Source: Micromonospora andamanensis (GTDB taxonomy: Bacteria; Actinomycetota; Actinomycetes; Mycobacteriales; Micromonosporaceae). From it: DNA of 64,000 bases. This document shows, piece after piece, positions 44,812 to 53,669 of this stretch (within the stretch, counting starts at the first letter, position 1; the number at the start of each line of letters is the position of its first letter). The position numbers were made by a program, and so were the translations under genes. The DNA is taken from NCBI RefSeq assembly GCF_016863495.1, contig NZ_BOOZ01000023.1:1-64000 (forward strand), written 5' to 3'. The notes under the pieces were generated by a model. It searched no databases, was not told the origin of the DNA, and saw only the letters and a list, made by a program, of their open reading frames with translations.

Positions 44812-45027
44812 TCAGCCGCAGGTCTGGCGGATGAGCAGGCCGCCGAGCAGGGTGGCGATCATGAACAGGCCGGTGGTGGCGAGCAGCTCCTGGCTGCCGG
44901 CGGTGTGGCATGCGGCTCCGTGCCGGTACGCGGGGTCGCCGGCGACGAGGGTGAGCACGTCGAGGATGTTGCCGCCGAGGACTGCGGCGACGCGGCCGGT
45001 CAGGTCGGGCACCGGTGGCGAACCCAC
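44812..45027 (-). pseudogene. C-terminal remnant of a cation exchanger
   Basis: The 71-residue frame reads GRVAAVLGGNILDVLTLVAG then DPAYRHGAACHTAGSQELLA and a final hydrophobic helix (TTGLFMIATLLGGLLIRQ). This matches the last two helices of sodium/calcium or sodium/proton exchangers (GGNxFDxLfvafaDxAYR...). Nothing upstream on this strand continues the family, so it is a truncated remnant. Confidence 0.5.
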
Positions 45028-45139
45028 CGATGGGTGGCGAAAATGCCCCTCGTGTTTGCCGGCCCCGGGTGGGCGGGATGTGCGCGGCGGCTACGGTTGA
45101 TGCTCCGGAGGGTCCGCTGGAGGAGGCGTCGAACAGGCC

Positions 45140-46456
45140 GTGGGTGGCTATGGCGTGCAGGTCACGCTCGTGTTCGTGTTGGTGTTGGTGAACGCGGTGT
45201 TCGCGGGCAGCGAGATGGCGCTGGTGTCGCTGCGGGAAAGCCAGCTACAGCGCCTGGAGCGGACCTCCCGGGGCGGGCGGGTGCTGGCGAAGTTGGCGCG
45301 GGACCCGAATCGCTTCCTGGCCACGATTCAGATCGGCATCACCCTGGCGGGTTTCCTGGCGTCGGCCGCGGCGGCGGTGTCCCTGGCCCAGCCGCTCGTG
45401 GGCCCCTTGGGGTTTTTCGGTGGCGCGGCGGAGCCGGTGTCCATCGTCGTGGTGACCGTCCTGCTGACGTTCGTCACGCTGGTGCTGGGTGAGCTGGCAC
45501 CGAAGCGGATCGCCATGCAGCGCGCCGAAGGTTGGGCGCTGCTCGTCGCCCGCCCCCTCGATGCGTTGTCGGCGTTCTCCCGGCCGGCGGTCTGGCTGCT
45601 GAGCAAGGCCAGCGACGCGGTCGTACGCCTGAGCGGCGGTGACCCCCGCGCGCGGCGGGAGGAGGTCACCACCGAGGAGTTGCGGGACATGGTCGCCGCG
45701 CAGCGCAACCTCACTCCCGAACACCGGATGATCATTTCTGGCGCCTTCGAGGTCGCCGAACGGATTTTGCGGGAGATCCTCGTCCCGCGTCGCGAGGTGG
45801 TCACCCTCTCCGCGTCGCTGACGGCACCGCAGGCGCTGCGCGAGCTGGGTAAGTCGGGACAGACCCGAGCCCCGGTCGTGGGTCGCGGCGGCCTGGACGA
45901 CACCGTCGGGGTGGTGCACCTGCGGGACCTGCTCGACCAGGAAGGCCCGGTCGCCCAGTACGCCAGCCCGGCGGTGTATCTGCCGGAGACGTTGAAGGTG
46001 ACCGAGGCGATCCGGGAAATGCGTGCCCAGCGGCAGCAGTTCGCCCTCGTCGTGGACGAGCGGGGCTCCATCGACGGGATCGTGACGATGGAGGACCTGG
46101 TCGAGGAAATCGTCGGGGAGATCTACGACGAGACCGACCGGGACGTGCAGGCCGTCGTACGAGAGCCGGACGGGGCGCTGCTGCTGCCCGGCGGCTTCCC
46201 GCTGCACGACCTGACCGACATCGGCATCGACCTCGACGAGGACACACTCGAGACCGGGGACTACACGACCGTGGCGGGCCTGGTCCTGGCCTACCTCGGC
46301 CACATCCCGAAGACGCACGGCGAGGTGATCGAACTACCCGGCCTGACGGCCGAGGTGGCGGAGGTGACCGGGCGGGCCATCACCCGGGTACGACTGCGCG
46401 CCACACCGACGCCCGGCAACAGGCATGAGGCCGGCGAGGACGAGACGAGTTCCTAA
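45140..46456 (+). CDS. CNNM/CorC (hemolysin-family) membrane protein with CBS pair
   Basis: This 438-residue protein starts at GTG 45140, with GGAGGAGG about 14 bases upstream. It has a DUF21 domain (residues ~1-190: an N-terminal helix LVFVLVLVNAVFAGSEMALV, then IQIGITLAGFLASAAAAVSL, LLTFVTLVLGELAPKRIAMQ), a cytosolic CBS-domain pair (~205-330; ILREILVPRREVVTL, FALVVDERGSIDGIVTMEDL) and a C-terminal CorC/HlyC domain (~345-425). CNNM/CorC proteins are linked to Mg2+ (and Na+) transport; hemolysin is a historical name. GELAPK is the conserved core motif of the membrane domain. Two further CNNM-type genes lie at 48-50.5 kb on the other strand. Confidence 0.93.
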   Translation: MGGYGVQVTLVFVLVLVNAVFAGSEMALVSLRESQLQRLERTSRGGRVLAKLARDPNRFLATIQIGITLAGFLASAAAAVSLAQPLVGPLGFFGGAAEPVSIVVVTVLLTFVTLVLGELAPKRIAMQRAEGWALLVARPLDALSAFSRPAVWLLSKASDAVVRLSGGDPRARREEVTTEELRDMVAAQRNLTPEHRMIISGAFEVAERILREILVPRREVVTLSASLTAPQALRELGKSGQTRAPVVGRGGLDDTVGVVHLRDLLDQEGPVAQYASPAVYLPETLKVTEAIREMRAQRQQFALVVDERGSIDGIVTMEDLVEEIVGEIYDETDRDVQAVVREPDGALLLPGGFPLHDLTDIGIDLDEDTLETGDYTTVAGLVLAYLGHIPKTHGEVIELPGLTAEVAEVTGRAITRVRLRATPTPGNRHEAGEDETSS

Positions 46457-46639
46457 ACCCTTCCCGACGGTAACCTAACGAATACACTCAGCTACTTCTC
46501 AGGCGGCGTTGGTAGCTTCCCGGCGCGGCGACTTCCATTATGGACGTCGTTGATCTCGTTGCGGCATAACGGTTTCGCGTGGAAGTTCGATCGGATCCGG
46601 GTGTCGCGCGTTCGGTGTGCGTCGAGAGAGAGGTTCGTG

Positions 46640-47722
46640 GTGTTCAAGAAGATGCTGGGCGCGTTCGGGGTCGGCGGCCCCAGCGTCGATACCGTCCTGT
46701 CGAATCCGAGCACCCGCCCGGGGCTGATGCTGGGTGGGCAGATGAACCTCACCGGCGGAAGCCACGATGTGGAGATCGACCACATCACCGTCGGGCTGGT
46801 CACCCGGGTGGAGGTCGACGGCGCGGAGGAGGACTACGACGCGCTCGTCGAGTTCCACCGTGTTCAGGTCGCGGGTGGCCTGCATCTGCGCGAGGGCCAG
46901 CAGTTGTCGCTGCCGTTGCAGGTGGCGATGCCGTGGGAGACCCCGGTGACCGACCTGTGCGGGCAGCACCTGCACGGGATGACCATGGGCCTGCGCACCG
47001 AGGTGGCGATCCGCGGCGCGGTCGACAAGGGCGACCTCGACCCGGTTTACGTGCACCCGCTGCCGGTGCAGGAGCGCATCCTGGATGCCTTCGGCAGGCT
47101 CGGCTTCCCGTTCAAGGGCGCCGACCTGGAGCGCGGGCACATCTCAGGGCTGCACCAGAGCCTGCCGTTCTACCAGGAGATCGAGTACTACGCCGCCCCG
47201 CAGTACGCCCACACCGTCAACGAGGTCGAGTTGACCTTCGTCGCCAACGAGCACGGCGTCGACGTCGTGCTGGAGTTCGACAAGCGCGGCGGCCTGTTCA
47301 CCGGCGGCCACGACTCCTTCGGCCGCTACCACGCCGCGCACGCCGACGCCGACCGCGTCGACTGGGCCGCGCAGGTCGACGGCTGGGTCCGTCAGGCCCT
47401 CGACGGATACCAGCGCCTGCACGCCGGCCACGGCTACGCCCCGCCCGCCCAGGGCTACGGCACCCCCGGCTACCCGCCCCCGCCCCCGCCGCCCGGCTAC
47501 GGGCAACCCGCCTACGGCGCTCCCGGTTACGGCCACGCCGGGTACGGCCACCCCGGCGGGCACTACAAGGAGGAGCACCACGAGCGGCACGGCGGCCCCG
47601 GCATGGGCGCCGTCGCCGCCGGGGTGGTCGGCGGCGCCGCACTCGGCTTCGCCGGCGGCATGGTCGCCGAGGAGGTCTTCGACTCCTTCGGTGACGACGA
47701 GGGCGGCGACGAAGAGGCGTGA
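46640..47722 (+). CDS. Spo0M-family (arrestin-like) sporulation-control protein
   Basis: The 360-residue protein, starting at GTG 46640 with GAGAGG seven bases upstream, reads MFKKMLGAFGVGGPSVDTVL, the usual Spo0M N-terminus. The arrestin-like beta-sandwich follows: PGLMLGGQMNLTGGSHDVEI, QQLSLPLQVAMPWETPVTDL, GMTMGLRTEVAIRGAVDKGD (to ~245). The last ~115 residues are a Gly/Pro/Tyr-rich low-complexity region with repeated GYGxPxYG, a Gly/Ala-rich helix (GMGAVAAGVVGGAALGFAGG) and an acidic end. Spo0M proteins influence sporulation and cytokinesis in Gram-positives. The Pro/Gly tail is common in actinobacterial members. Confidence 0.88.
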   Translation: MFKKMLGAFGVGGPSVDTVLSNPSTRPGLMLGGQMNLTGGSHDVEIDHITVGLVTRVEVDGAEEDYDALVEFHRVQVAGGLHLREGQQLSLPLQVAMPWETPVTDLCGQHLHGMTMGLRTEVAIRGAVDKGDLDPVYVHPLPVQERILDAFGRLGFPFKGADLERGHISGLHQSLPFYQEIEYYAAPQYAHTVNEVELTFVANEHGVDVVLEFDKRGGLFTGGHDSFGRYHAAHADADRVDWAAQVDGWVRQALDGYQRLHAGHGYAPPAQGYGTPGYPPPPPPPGYGQPAYGAPGYGHAGYGHPGGHYKEEHHERHGGPGMGAVAAGVVGGAALGFAGGMVAEEVFDSFGDDEGGDEEA

Positions 47723-47729
47723 ACCGATC

Positions 47730-47748
47730 GGGATCCACAGTGGATCCC
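47730..47748. promoter_or_regulatory. 19-bp perfect palindrome after spo0M-like gene
   Basis: GGGATCCACAGTGGATCCC has 9-bp arms around one base, 8 bases after the spo0M-like stop and about 80 bp before the next gene. The 1-nt centre suits a dimeric regulator site better than an RNA hairpin. Confidence 0.4.
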
Positions 47749-47828
47749 TGCACTCGCTCCATGATCTAATTCGGCAGGTTTGTCCATGACCGGTCGGATT
47801 GCCCGATCGGGACTTCGAAGGAGTGTGC

Positions 47829-48050
47829 ATGCCCGTCACCGCCGACCTCACCAAGCTGGTCGACAAGGCCTACCAGGACAAGACCCTCACCGAGATCGTC
47901 GACGCCCCGGTGTCCGCCCTCGCCGGGGTCAGCGACGGCGACGCCAAGCTGCTCAAGGACGCCTTCAACGTCACCACCGTCGGCGACCTCGGCCGCAACC
48001 CGTACTTCCGCACCGCCAACGCCCTGGTCGCCCTCGCCGGGGGCAAGTAG
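47829..48050 (+). CDS. Small helical protein, helix-hairpin-helix-like
   Basis: The 73-residue protein starts at ATG 47829 behind GAAGGAG. It reads MPVTADLTKLVDKAYQDKTL then EIVDAPVSALAGVSDGDAKL and LKDAFNVTTVGDLGRNPYFR. The segment APVSALAGVSDGDAKLLKDAFNVTTVGDL resembles the helix-hairpin-helix-type repeat seen in small actinobacterial proteins. Role unknown. A strong hairpin follows the stop directly, so it is a complete single-gene unit. Confidence 0.75.
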   Translation: MPVTADLTKLVDKAYQDKTLTEIVDAPVSALAGVSDGDAKLLKDAFNVTTVGDLGRNPYFRTANALVALAGGK

Positions 48051-48057
48051 CTCCCTC

Positions 48058-48094
48058 GCGGCGTGGTGCCGCCGGGCTTCCGGCGCCACGCCGC
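48058..48094 (+). terminator. Terminator hairpin
   Basis: GCGGCGTGG pairs with CCACGCCGC (9 bp), extended inward by GCCG/CGGC with a small bulge, eight bases after the stop at 48050. It also lies downstream of the minus-strand gene ending at 48142, so it may serve both. Confidence 0.65.
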
Positions 48095-48141
48095 ACGCTG
48101 TGGTGTGCGCTACCGGCCCGGCCACCGGACGGGTGGGAGGG

Positions 48142-49152
48142 TCAGCGGGCCGCGGCAGGGGTTCGGAGCAGCCGCTCGACCACGTCGGTCAGGGTGGCCA
48201 CCGCCGGTCCGTTCGGGGTGGTGACCACCACGAGGTGGTGGCGGGTGGTCCGCATGATGGCCAGGGCCTCGTAGGCGAGCGTCGAGCCGTCGAGCACGAG
48301 GACGTTGCGCATCACCTCGCCGGCGGTTTGGTTGTCCGGCTGGTCCATCGTGTCGCGGACGTGGACCACGCCGACGGCCGCGCCGTCGCGCAGGACGACT
48401 ACCCGCAGGTGCCCGGTGTCGCGGGCCACCGTGCGGACCGTCAGCACAGTGTCGTCCGCTCTCACCGCGGTCAGCTCACGTTCCGGGTTGGTGAGGTCGG
48501 CCAGGGTGAGTTGGTCGAGGTCGAGGGCATCGGTCAGCTGCGCGGAGTATGACGCGTCGAGCGCGCCGACGTTGGCTGAGTGCTCGACCAGGTGGCGCAG
48601 ATCGGCGGCGTTCTGGCCGGTGGCGATGGTATCCCGGGGTTCGACGCCGACCCGGCGCAGGCACCAGTTGGCGCTGGCGTTGAGGGCACGCAGCACCGGA
48701 CGGGTGAACCACATGAAGGCACGCATCGGCATCGCCAGGGCGATGGCGGTTCTCTCCGGGTGGGCGATGGCGTACGACTTGGGGGCCATTTCCCCGATGA
48801 CCAGGTGCAGGAAGGTCACGACCAGCAACGCCAGTGCGAAACCGGCCGCGTCGGCCGTCCAACCGGGTGCGCCCCAGGACAGGAACAGCGGAGTCAGCGC
48901 GTAGTTGACGGCCGGTTTGGTGACCGCGCCGAGCCCGAGCGCGCAGGCGGTAATACCGAGTTGGCAGCCAGCCAGCAGCACGGTCAGCTCGTCGAAGCTG
49001 CGCACCGCCGCCCGGGCCGACCGACTGTGCGCGGAACGCGCGTCGAGGCGGTGCCGACGGACCGCCAGCAACGCGAACTCGGCGGCCACGAAGAAGGCGC
49101 TGAGCACGATCAGCAGGACGGTGACAGCCACCACCACCCACGGGTTACCCAT
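48142..49152 (-). CDS. CNNM-family membrane protein, short form without CorC domain
   Basis: This 336-residue protein has the DUF21 membrane domain (VAVTVLLIVLSAFFVAAEFA, LAGCQLGITACALGLGAVTK, VVTFLHLVIGEMAPKSYAIA; ~1-180) and a CBS pair (~195-325; RVVVLRDGAAVGVVHVRDTM). It stops before a CorC/HlyC domain. Its ATG overlaps the stop of the upstream CNNM gene in TGATG, so the two are co-translated and may form a heteromer. Ion transport (Mg2+/Na+) is the family expectation. Confidence 0.9.
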   Translation of the reverse strand: MGNPWVVVAVTVLLIVLSAFFVAAEFALLAVRRHRLDARSAHSRSARAAVRSFDELTVLLAGCQLGITACALGLGAVTKPAVNYALTPLFLSWGAPGWTADAAGFALALLVVTFLHLVIGEMAPKSYAIAHPERTAIALAMPMRAFMWFTRPVLRALNASANWCLRRVGVEPRDTIATGQNAADLRHLVEHSANVGALDASYSAQLTDALDLDQLTLADLTNPERELTAVRADDTVLTVRTVARDTGHLRVVVLRDGAAVGVVHVRDTMDQPDNQTAGEVMRNVLVLDGSTLAYEALAIMRTTRHHLVVVTTPNGPAVATLTDVVERLLRTPAAAR

Positions 49153-50483
49153 CAGCGGTTCTCCTCCGTCCGCAGCAGAACCAGCGACGGGACGTGCCGC
49201 TCCAACTCCACCACCTCAAGTGCCAGTTTGACCTCGCCGAGGCTGAGCCGAGCCACGGCGCCGGGAGCGGGCAACTCACCGAGCAGTTCGATGACCAGAC
49301 CGGCGAGGGTCTCGCTGTCCGATTCGGGCAGGTCATGCCCGATGGTGCGCTCGACCTCGTCCAGCGGCAGGGTGCCGACCAGTTCCCAGGTGCCGTCCGC
49401 CGCGGCCGGCCGGGCCGGCGACATGGGTGCCGTGGCGTCGTCGTGCTCGTCCTCGATCTCCCCCACCAGTTCCTCGGCAAGGTCCTCCACGGTCACCACG
49501 CCGGCCAACCCGCCGTGCTCGTCGAGCACACAGGCGAGCTGGGCCTTCCGCTCGGCCAGGATCTGCACGACCCGGGGCAGTGGCATCGAGGTCGGGACCA
49601 GCACCGGCGGCCGCATGATGTCGGCCACCGTGCCGGCACCGCCCCGGTCGACGGCGAGCAGGTCGGCGAGGTGCACCACCCCGATCACGCCGTCGCGGTC
49701 GTCGAGCACCGGGTAGCGCGAGTGGCCGCCGGCCATCTTGGTCCACAGTTCCTTGGGGGTCAGGCCGGGCTCCACGACGTCCACCCGGGCCCGCGGGACC
49801 ATCGCGTGGGCAGCGTCGCGGTCAGGGAAGTCGAGCACCCGGTCGAGCAGCATCCACAGCTCGGCGGGAAGGTCCCCGGAGTCGCGGGAATCGCTGACGA
49901 TGTGTTCGAGGTCGCGGCGACTGGCGGCGTGCTCCACGTCGTGCACCGGTTCCATGCCGAACAGGCGCAGCAGGGCATTGGAGGACTTGTCGAAGAAGGC
50001 GATCAGCCATCCGAACACCCGGAGGTAGATCTGGGTCGATCTGGCAAGCCAGAGGGCCACCGGCTCGGGCCGCGAGATGGCGAGATTCTTGGGGAACAGC
50101 TCACCGAACAGCATCTGCACGAAGGTCGAGAGCAGCAGCGCGGCCACCGTACCGATGGCGACGCCGACGCCGGTCGGGACGCCGACCCCGCCGAGGGCGA
50201 CACCGACCGACTCGCCGATCAACGGTTCGGCGACGTAGCCGACCAGCAGAGCGGTCACGGTAATCCCGAGCTGGGCACCGGACAGCATGAACGAGGTCCG
50301 TCGGGTCACGTCCAACGCCCGCCTGGCGGCAAGATCACCCGCCGCGTCGCGGGCCTTGAGCCGCGACCGGTCGACGGCCATGTACGCGAATTCCTGCGCC
50401 ACGAAGTAACCGGTGGCCGCGGTGATCGCCAACACCACCAGCAGCCCCAGGAGGAGACTCAGCACCCACACGGGGCTACGCAC
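49152..50483 (-). CDS. CNNM/CorC (hemolysin-family) membrane protein
   Basis: The 443-residue protein has a DUF21 domain (VWVLSLLLGLLVVLAITAAT, SGAQLGITVTALLVGYVAEP, FVQMLFGELFPKNLAISRPE), a CBS pair (~205-335; SRYPVLDDRDGVIGVVHLAD, LACVLDEHGGLAGVVTVEDL) and a C-terminal CorC/HlyC domain (~355-440, VGTLPLDEVERTIGHDLPES). The GTG at 50483 has no clear ribosome site; a GTG four codons later is an alternative. It is translationally coupled to the shorter CNNM gene downstream. It ends the block of ordinary genes before the second tRNA-Arg copy. Confidence 0.9.
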   Translation of the reverse strand: MRSPVWVLSLLLGLLVVLAITAATGYFVAQEFAYMAVDRSRLKARDAAGDLAARRALDVTRRTSFMLSGAQLGITVTALLVGYVAEPLIGESVGVALGGVGVPTGVGVAIGTVAALLLSTFVQMLFGELFPKNLAISRPEPVALWLARSTQIYLRVFGWLIAFFDKSSNALLRLFGMEPVHDVEHAASRRDLEHIVSDSRDSGDLPAELWMLLDRVLDFPDRDAAHAMVPRARVDVVEPGLTPKELWTKMAGGHSRYPVLDDRDGVIGVVHLADLLAVDRGGAGTVADIMRPPVLVPTSMPLPRVVQILAERKAQLACVLDEHGGLAGVVTVEDLAEELVGEIEDEHDDATAPMSPARPAAADGTWELVGTLPLDEVERTIGHDLPESDSETLAGLVIELLGELPAPGAVARLSLGEVKLALEVVELERHVPSLVLLRTEENR

Positions 50484-50900
50484 CTGATGCGGGTGAAGCC
50501 GGGCGAATCAGGCCCGCAGCGGCGGGCCAATGGTCTCGGACGTTTGCCGTCGCCCATCGGGTCGTACTCCTCCTCGTGCCAGCGGTGATCGAAGTGTGGC
50601 ATGGCTTTCTGGTAGCAACCTGACAATTCCGCTCCTGGCCGGCTCCTGGTCCCTTTTCTCGCCAGCCTGGTCACAGAGCCGCAGCCACTTCCCCAACGAG
50701 TAGGCGCGTTGAAGTGTCTGCACCTGGTGACCCGATCCCTGGACTCCACCGGGAACGGCCGAACCCGATGGACGATGCGCTGAAGCCCTGATTGTCCGTC
50801 GCGGACAACTCGGCAGGGTCGACCCCGCACCGCACGCCCGCATCACGGCGATCACGGCCGCAGCCCGCGTTTACGCTGGTCACCGCCTTGACCGTGAAGT
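50484..50900. other. Stretch without a supported gene
   Basis: Several overlapping open frames exist on the minus strand, but none has family-like sequence or a good ribosome site. The stretch leads into the tRNA-Arg-like sequence at 50901. Confidence 0.5.
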
Positions 50901-50941
50901 GCGCCCGAAGGGACTCCAACCCCTGATGTTCTGATCCGTAG
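50901..50941 (-). repeat. Degenerate second copy of the tRNA-Arg 3' end
   Basis: 41 bp align with 55187-55227 with four or five mismatches clustered in the T-arm and variable region, and stop at the same place after the anticodon. Orientation is the same as the other copies. It reads as an older attachment-site duplication that has drifted, or one derived from a related tRNA-Arg gene. Confidence 0.7.
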
Positions 50942-50949
50942 CGTTTCGG

Positions 50950-51345
50950 TCAGTCGTTGCCGTAGCCGGCGATGGCCTCGCGGAACGCCTCGCGCTCGCA
51001 CGCGTCCTGGTCTTTGTCGGCCTGGGCGAACTCGGCGGTGCTGCGTAGGCGATCCGCGGCCGTCCGGGTCCACACGATCTCCACGCAGAGCGGCATCGAC
51101 GCGGCGGTCTGCCGGTCGTGGATGATGACCGCGATGGTGGTGCCTTCCGGGTGCAGCCGTTGCAGCACCGCCTGACCGTTCTTCGTGTCCAGCGCGCCGG
51201 TCGGTTCGCCGGCCAGCACCAGCGCCGGCTCGTTGGCCAGCGCGCGGGCGATCGCCACCCGCTGCCGTTCCCCGCCGGAAAGCTGGTGCGGATGGTGCCC
51301 GGAGCGGTGCGACAGGCCGACCCGGTCGATCGCGGCCAGGGCCAT
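50950..51345 (-). pseudogene. 3' fragment of an ABC-transporter ATPase, Walker B Asp lost
   Basis: The fragment encodes the C-terminal half of a LolD/MacB-type ATPase: [20 protein letters not shown], signature [20 protein letters not shown], Walker [13 protein letters not shown] and the H-loop AVIIHDRQT. The Walker A half is missing; upstream of about 51345 the DNA belongs to an unrelated gene on the other strand. The Walker B Asp that normally precedes Glu (LADEPTGALD) is Gly (GGC for GAC). Both truncation and substitution mark it as dead. Confidence 0.8.
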
Positions 51346-51834
51346 CACGCCCTCAGCCCGGAACTGCCGGTGATCCTCCTCGAGTACGCCGGCGCCCTCC
51401 TCGGCCTGCTCTTCGCCCTGTCCGGCATCGGCCTGAGCGTGCTCACCGGCAACGCCTTCTTCGACGGCATCGCCACCCTGTGCATCGGCGTCCTGCTGGT
51501 CGCCCATCGCCGTCATCCTCGCCGTCGAGACCAAGAGCCTGCTCATCGGTGAGGCCGCCCTGCCCGAAGAGGTCACCGCGATCCACACCGAGCTGATCTC
51601 CACCCCGGCGTCGACCGCGTCATCCACCTGCGCACCCTGCACCTCGGCCCGGACGAACTCCTCGTCGCGGCGAAGATCGCCATCGGCACCGCCGACCGGG
51701 AGCCGACGTCGCCGCCACCATCGACGACGCCGAGGCCCGCATCCGCCGGGTCCTGCCCACCGCCACAGCGATCTACCTCGAACCCGACATCGACCGGCAG
51801 CCGCACCCACCAGGCGCACGGCCTCAACACCTGA
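51345..51834 (+). pseudogene. 3' fragment of a cation diffusion facilitator, three frameshifts
   Basis: Joined frames read [50 protein letters not shown], then (shift) IAVILAVETKSLLIGEAALP, then (shift) GVDRVIHLRTLHLGPDELLV, then (shift) VAATIDDAEARIRRVLPTAT and YLEPDID. This is the last membrane helix pair and the cytosolic domain of a CDF transporter. Breaks lie near 51512, 51606 and 51710. The 5' part is absent, and the piece abuts the ABC fragment head to head. Confidence 0.75.
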
Positions 51835-51911
51835 CCTGCCGACGGTGGTTCAGGCCCGGCGCCGAGGGTACTGACGCCGGTGTAGCGCCACCACGAGACG
51901 CGGGAGGCTCC

Positions 51912-52085
51912 ATGGGTATCGACGACAAGATCAGCAACGCCTCCGAAGAGGCCACCGGCAAGCTGAAAGAAGGCGCCGGCCGGGCCACCGACGACGAGCA
52001 GCTCGAAGCCGAGGGCCGCGGCGACCAGACCAGCGCCAACGTCAAGCAAGCCGGCGAGAAGATCAAGGACGCCTTCAAGAGCTGA
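51912..52085 (+). CDS. CsbD-family stress-response protein
   Basis: The 57-residue protein, from ATG 51912 with GGGAGG upstream, reads MGIDDKISNASEEATGKLKE then GAGRATDDEQLEAEGRGDQT and KQAGEKIKDAFKS. That is a classic CsbD-like sequence: small, charged, helical, with the K(L/I)KE.AG..T.D..LE.EG..DQ..G core. Members are induced by general stress. It is intact although it lies among broken genes. Confidence 0.9.
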   Translation: MGIDDKISNASEEATGKLKEGAGRATDDEQLEAEGRGDQTSANVKQAGEKIKDAFKS

Positions 52086-52190
52086 CCCGCCCCGCGCAGG
52101 GCGCGGCACGGGTGAGACGACAGACGACGGCCACGGCGGCACCTTCCGCCGTGGCCGTCGTCTTTACCGGCGGCAGGCGCGGCCGACGGG

Positions 52191-53410
52191 CTACCGCTTG
52201 GCGCCCGGCATCCCCGTGGCTGACAGGGCGATGTCGCCCCTGCTTCGCGAGCCCACCGGCCGGCGGCAATTGCGTACCCGACCCGCGAGGCACCCGTAGC
52301 CGGCCGCGGCGACACCGAGCAGCACCGGTGAACGCGCGTCGTCCGGGATGAACCGGGACGCGGCCACCATGCCGAGCACGTAGGCGAGATTGAACGTCGT
52401 GTCGCTGACCGCGAACACCCGCCCCCGGAACGCGTCGGCACACTCGTGCTGCACTCGTGTCCACCACGATAGTGATGCCGTGCCCGGCGACGTTGACGAC
52501 GAGGACGACGGCCACCAGCAGCAGCGGTTCGAACGGCAACCCGAACACCGGCAACGCCACCGCCACCGCCGCGAGCAGCCCGACCACCCACCGCCACCCC
52601 CCGACCCGGCGGGCCACCGCCGGAGTCACCGCCGCCGCCAGCAACACCCCGCCCGCGCCCGCGGCGAAGACCAGACCCAACTGCGCCGGTACGCCGTCGA
52701 GATCATCGCCGGCGAACCGGTTGCGGTAAAGCAGCAGCATCGCCAAAGCCAGAACCCCGAACAACAGCCGGAACCCCGCCTGAGCCCCCATCGCGTACGC
52801 GGCGCCGCGCGCCCGCCCCAGGTGGCGTATCCCGTCGGCCATGCCGCGGACCACCGCAACCGCCTCTCCCGCGAGGCCCGGGCGATGCGGCAGGGAACCG
52901 TCAGGACCTAGCTCGAGCCGGGCGAAGGAGAACCGAGCCAGCGCGGCCGACGCCAGGTAGCCGACTGGCGCGAGCAGCGCGATGGCGGCGTAACCGGCGT
53001 CGCCAGCCGGGAAGGCGGTCTGCAGCAGAAGCAGGGCGCAGCCCAACCCGAGCGAGTACGCCACCGACCCCGCCGTACCGCCGACCGGCGTTGGCGGTGA
53101 CCAACCCCTGGCCGGGCACCACATGCGGAGTCGCCGCCGACAGTCCCGACAGCAGCAGCCTGCCCAAACCGATCACCACCAGCGTCGAGACGAAGAACAG
53201 CGGCCCTTCCGACCCGAAGAAGATCATCGCGGCGATCGGCAGCACGACACCCGCCCGGACCAGATTGGTCACCACGGTCCCCGTCCGGCGGCTCCACCGG
53301 TCCAGCAACACCCCCGCGAACGGCCCCACCAGCGAATACGGCAGCACCAGCACCGCCGCGGCGAACGCGATCGCCGTCGGCGTGGCCTGCCGGTCCGGGT
53401 TGAACAACAC
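52191..53410 (-). pseudogene. MFS transporter remnant, 5'-truncated and frameshifted
   Basis: In order on the minus strand: LFNPDRQATPTAIAFAAAVL with LVGPFAGVLLDRWSRRTGTV (to about 53100); a frameshift; SVAYSLGLGCALLLLQTAFP, RGAAYAMGAQAGFRLLFGVL and VAVVLVVNVAGHGITIVVDT (to about 52450); another shift; DAFRGRVFAVSDTTFNLAYV to about 52300. Together these are helices 2-12 of a drug-efflux-type MFS protein. The first helix is missing and homology stops near 53410, before the integrase gene. It is dead by truncation and at least two frameshifts. Confidence 0.78.
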
Positions 53411-53669
53411 ACTGCCAGCAGGGCGGCCGATGGTTGACGACCCGGTGTCAGCAGCGGCACACACCACCATCAGCGCAGGCGGCGGCGAACCGGCCCTCGA
53501 CACCGGAGCACACCAGTGCCGCAACCCGCCGCTCTGCCGGCCGAGCGACGGCTCATCCCGCGGGCAGGGCGCGCTGATGGTCGGAAGCTGGCGACTATCG
53601 GCTGACGGACCCGTACCAGCCGGCAGACCGGCATCGGTAAAGAGGTGACTCCACGAGGAAGGTGCCGTC

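Noticed and set aside
44465-45100. Plus-strand 211-codon frame
   Set aside because: Arg/Pro-rich with no family features; it overlaps the exchanger remnant on the other strand, which has recognisable sequence.
49194-50588. Plus-strand 464-codon frame opposite the CNNM gene
   Set aside because: His/Gly/Arg-rich shadow; the minus strand encodes clear DUF21 and CBS motifs.
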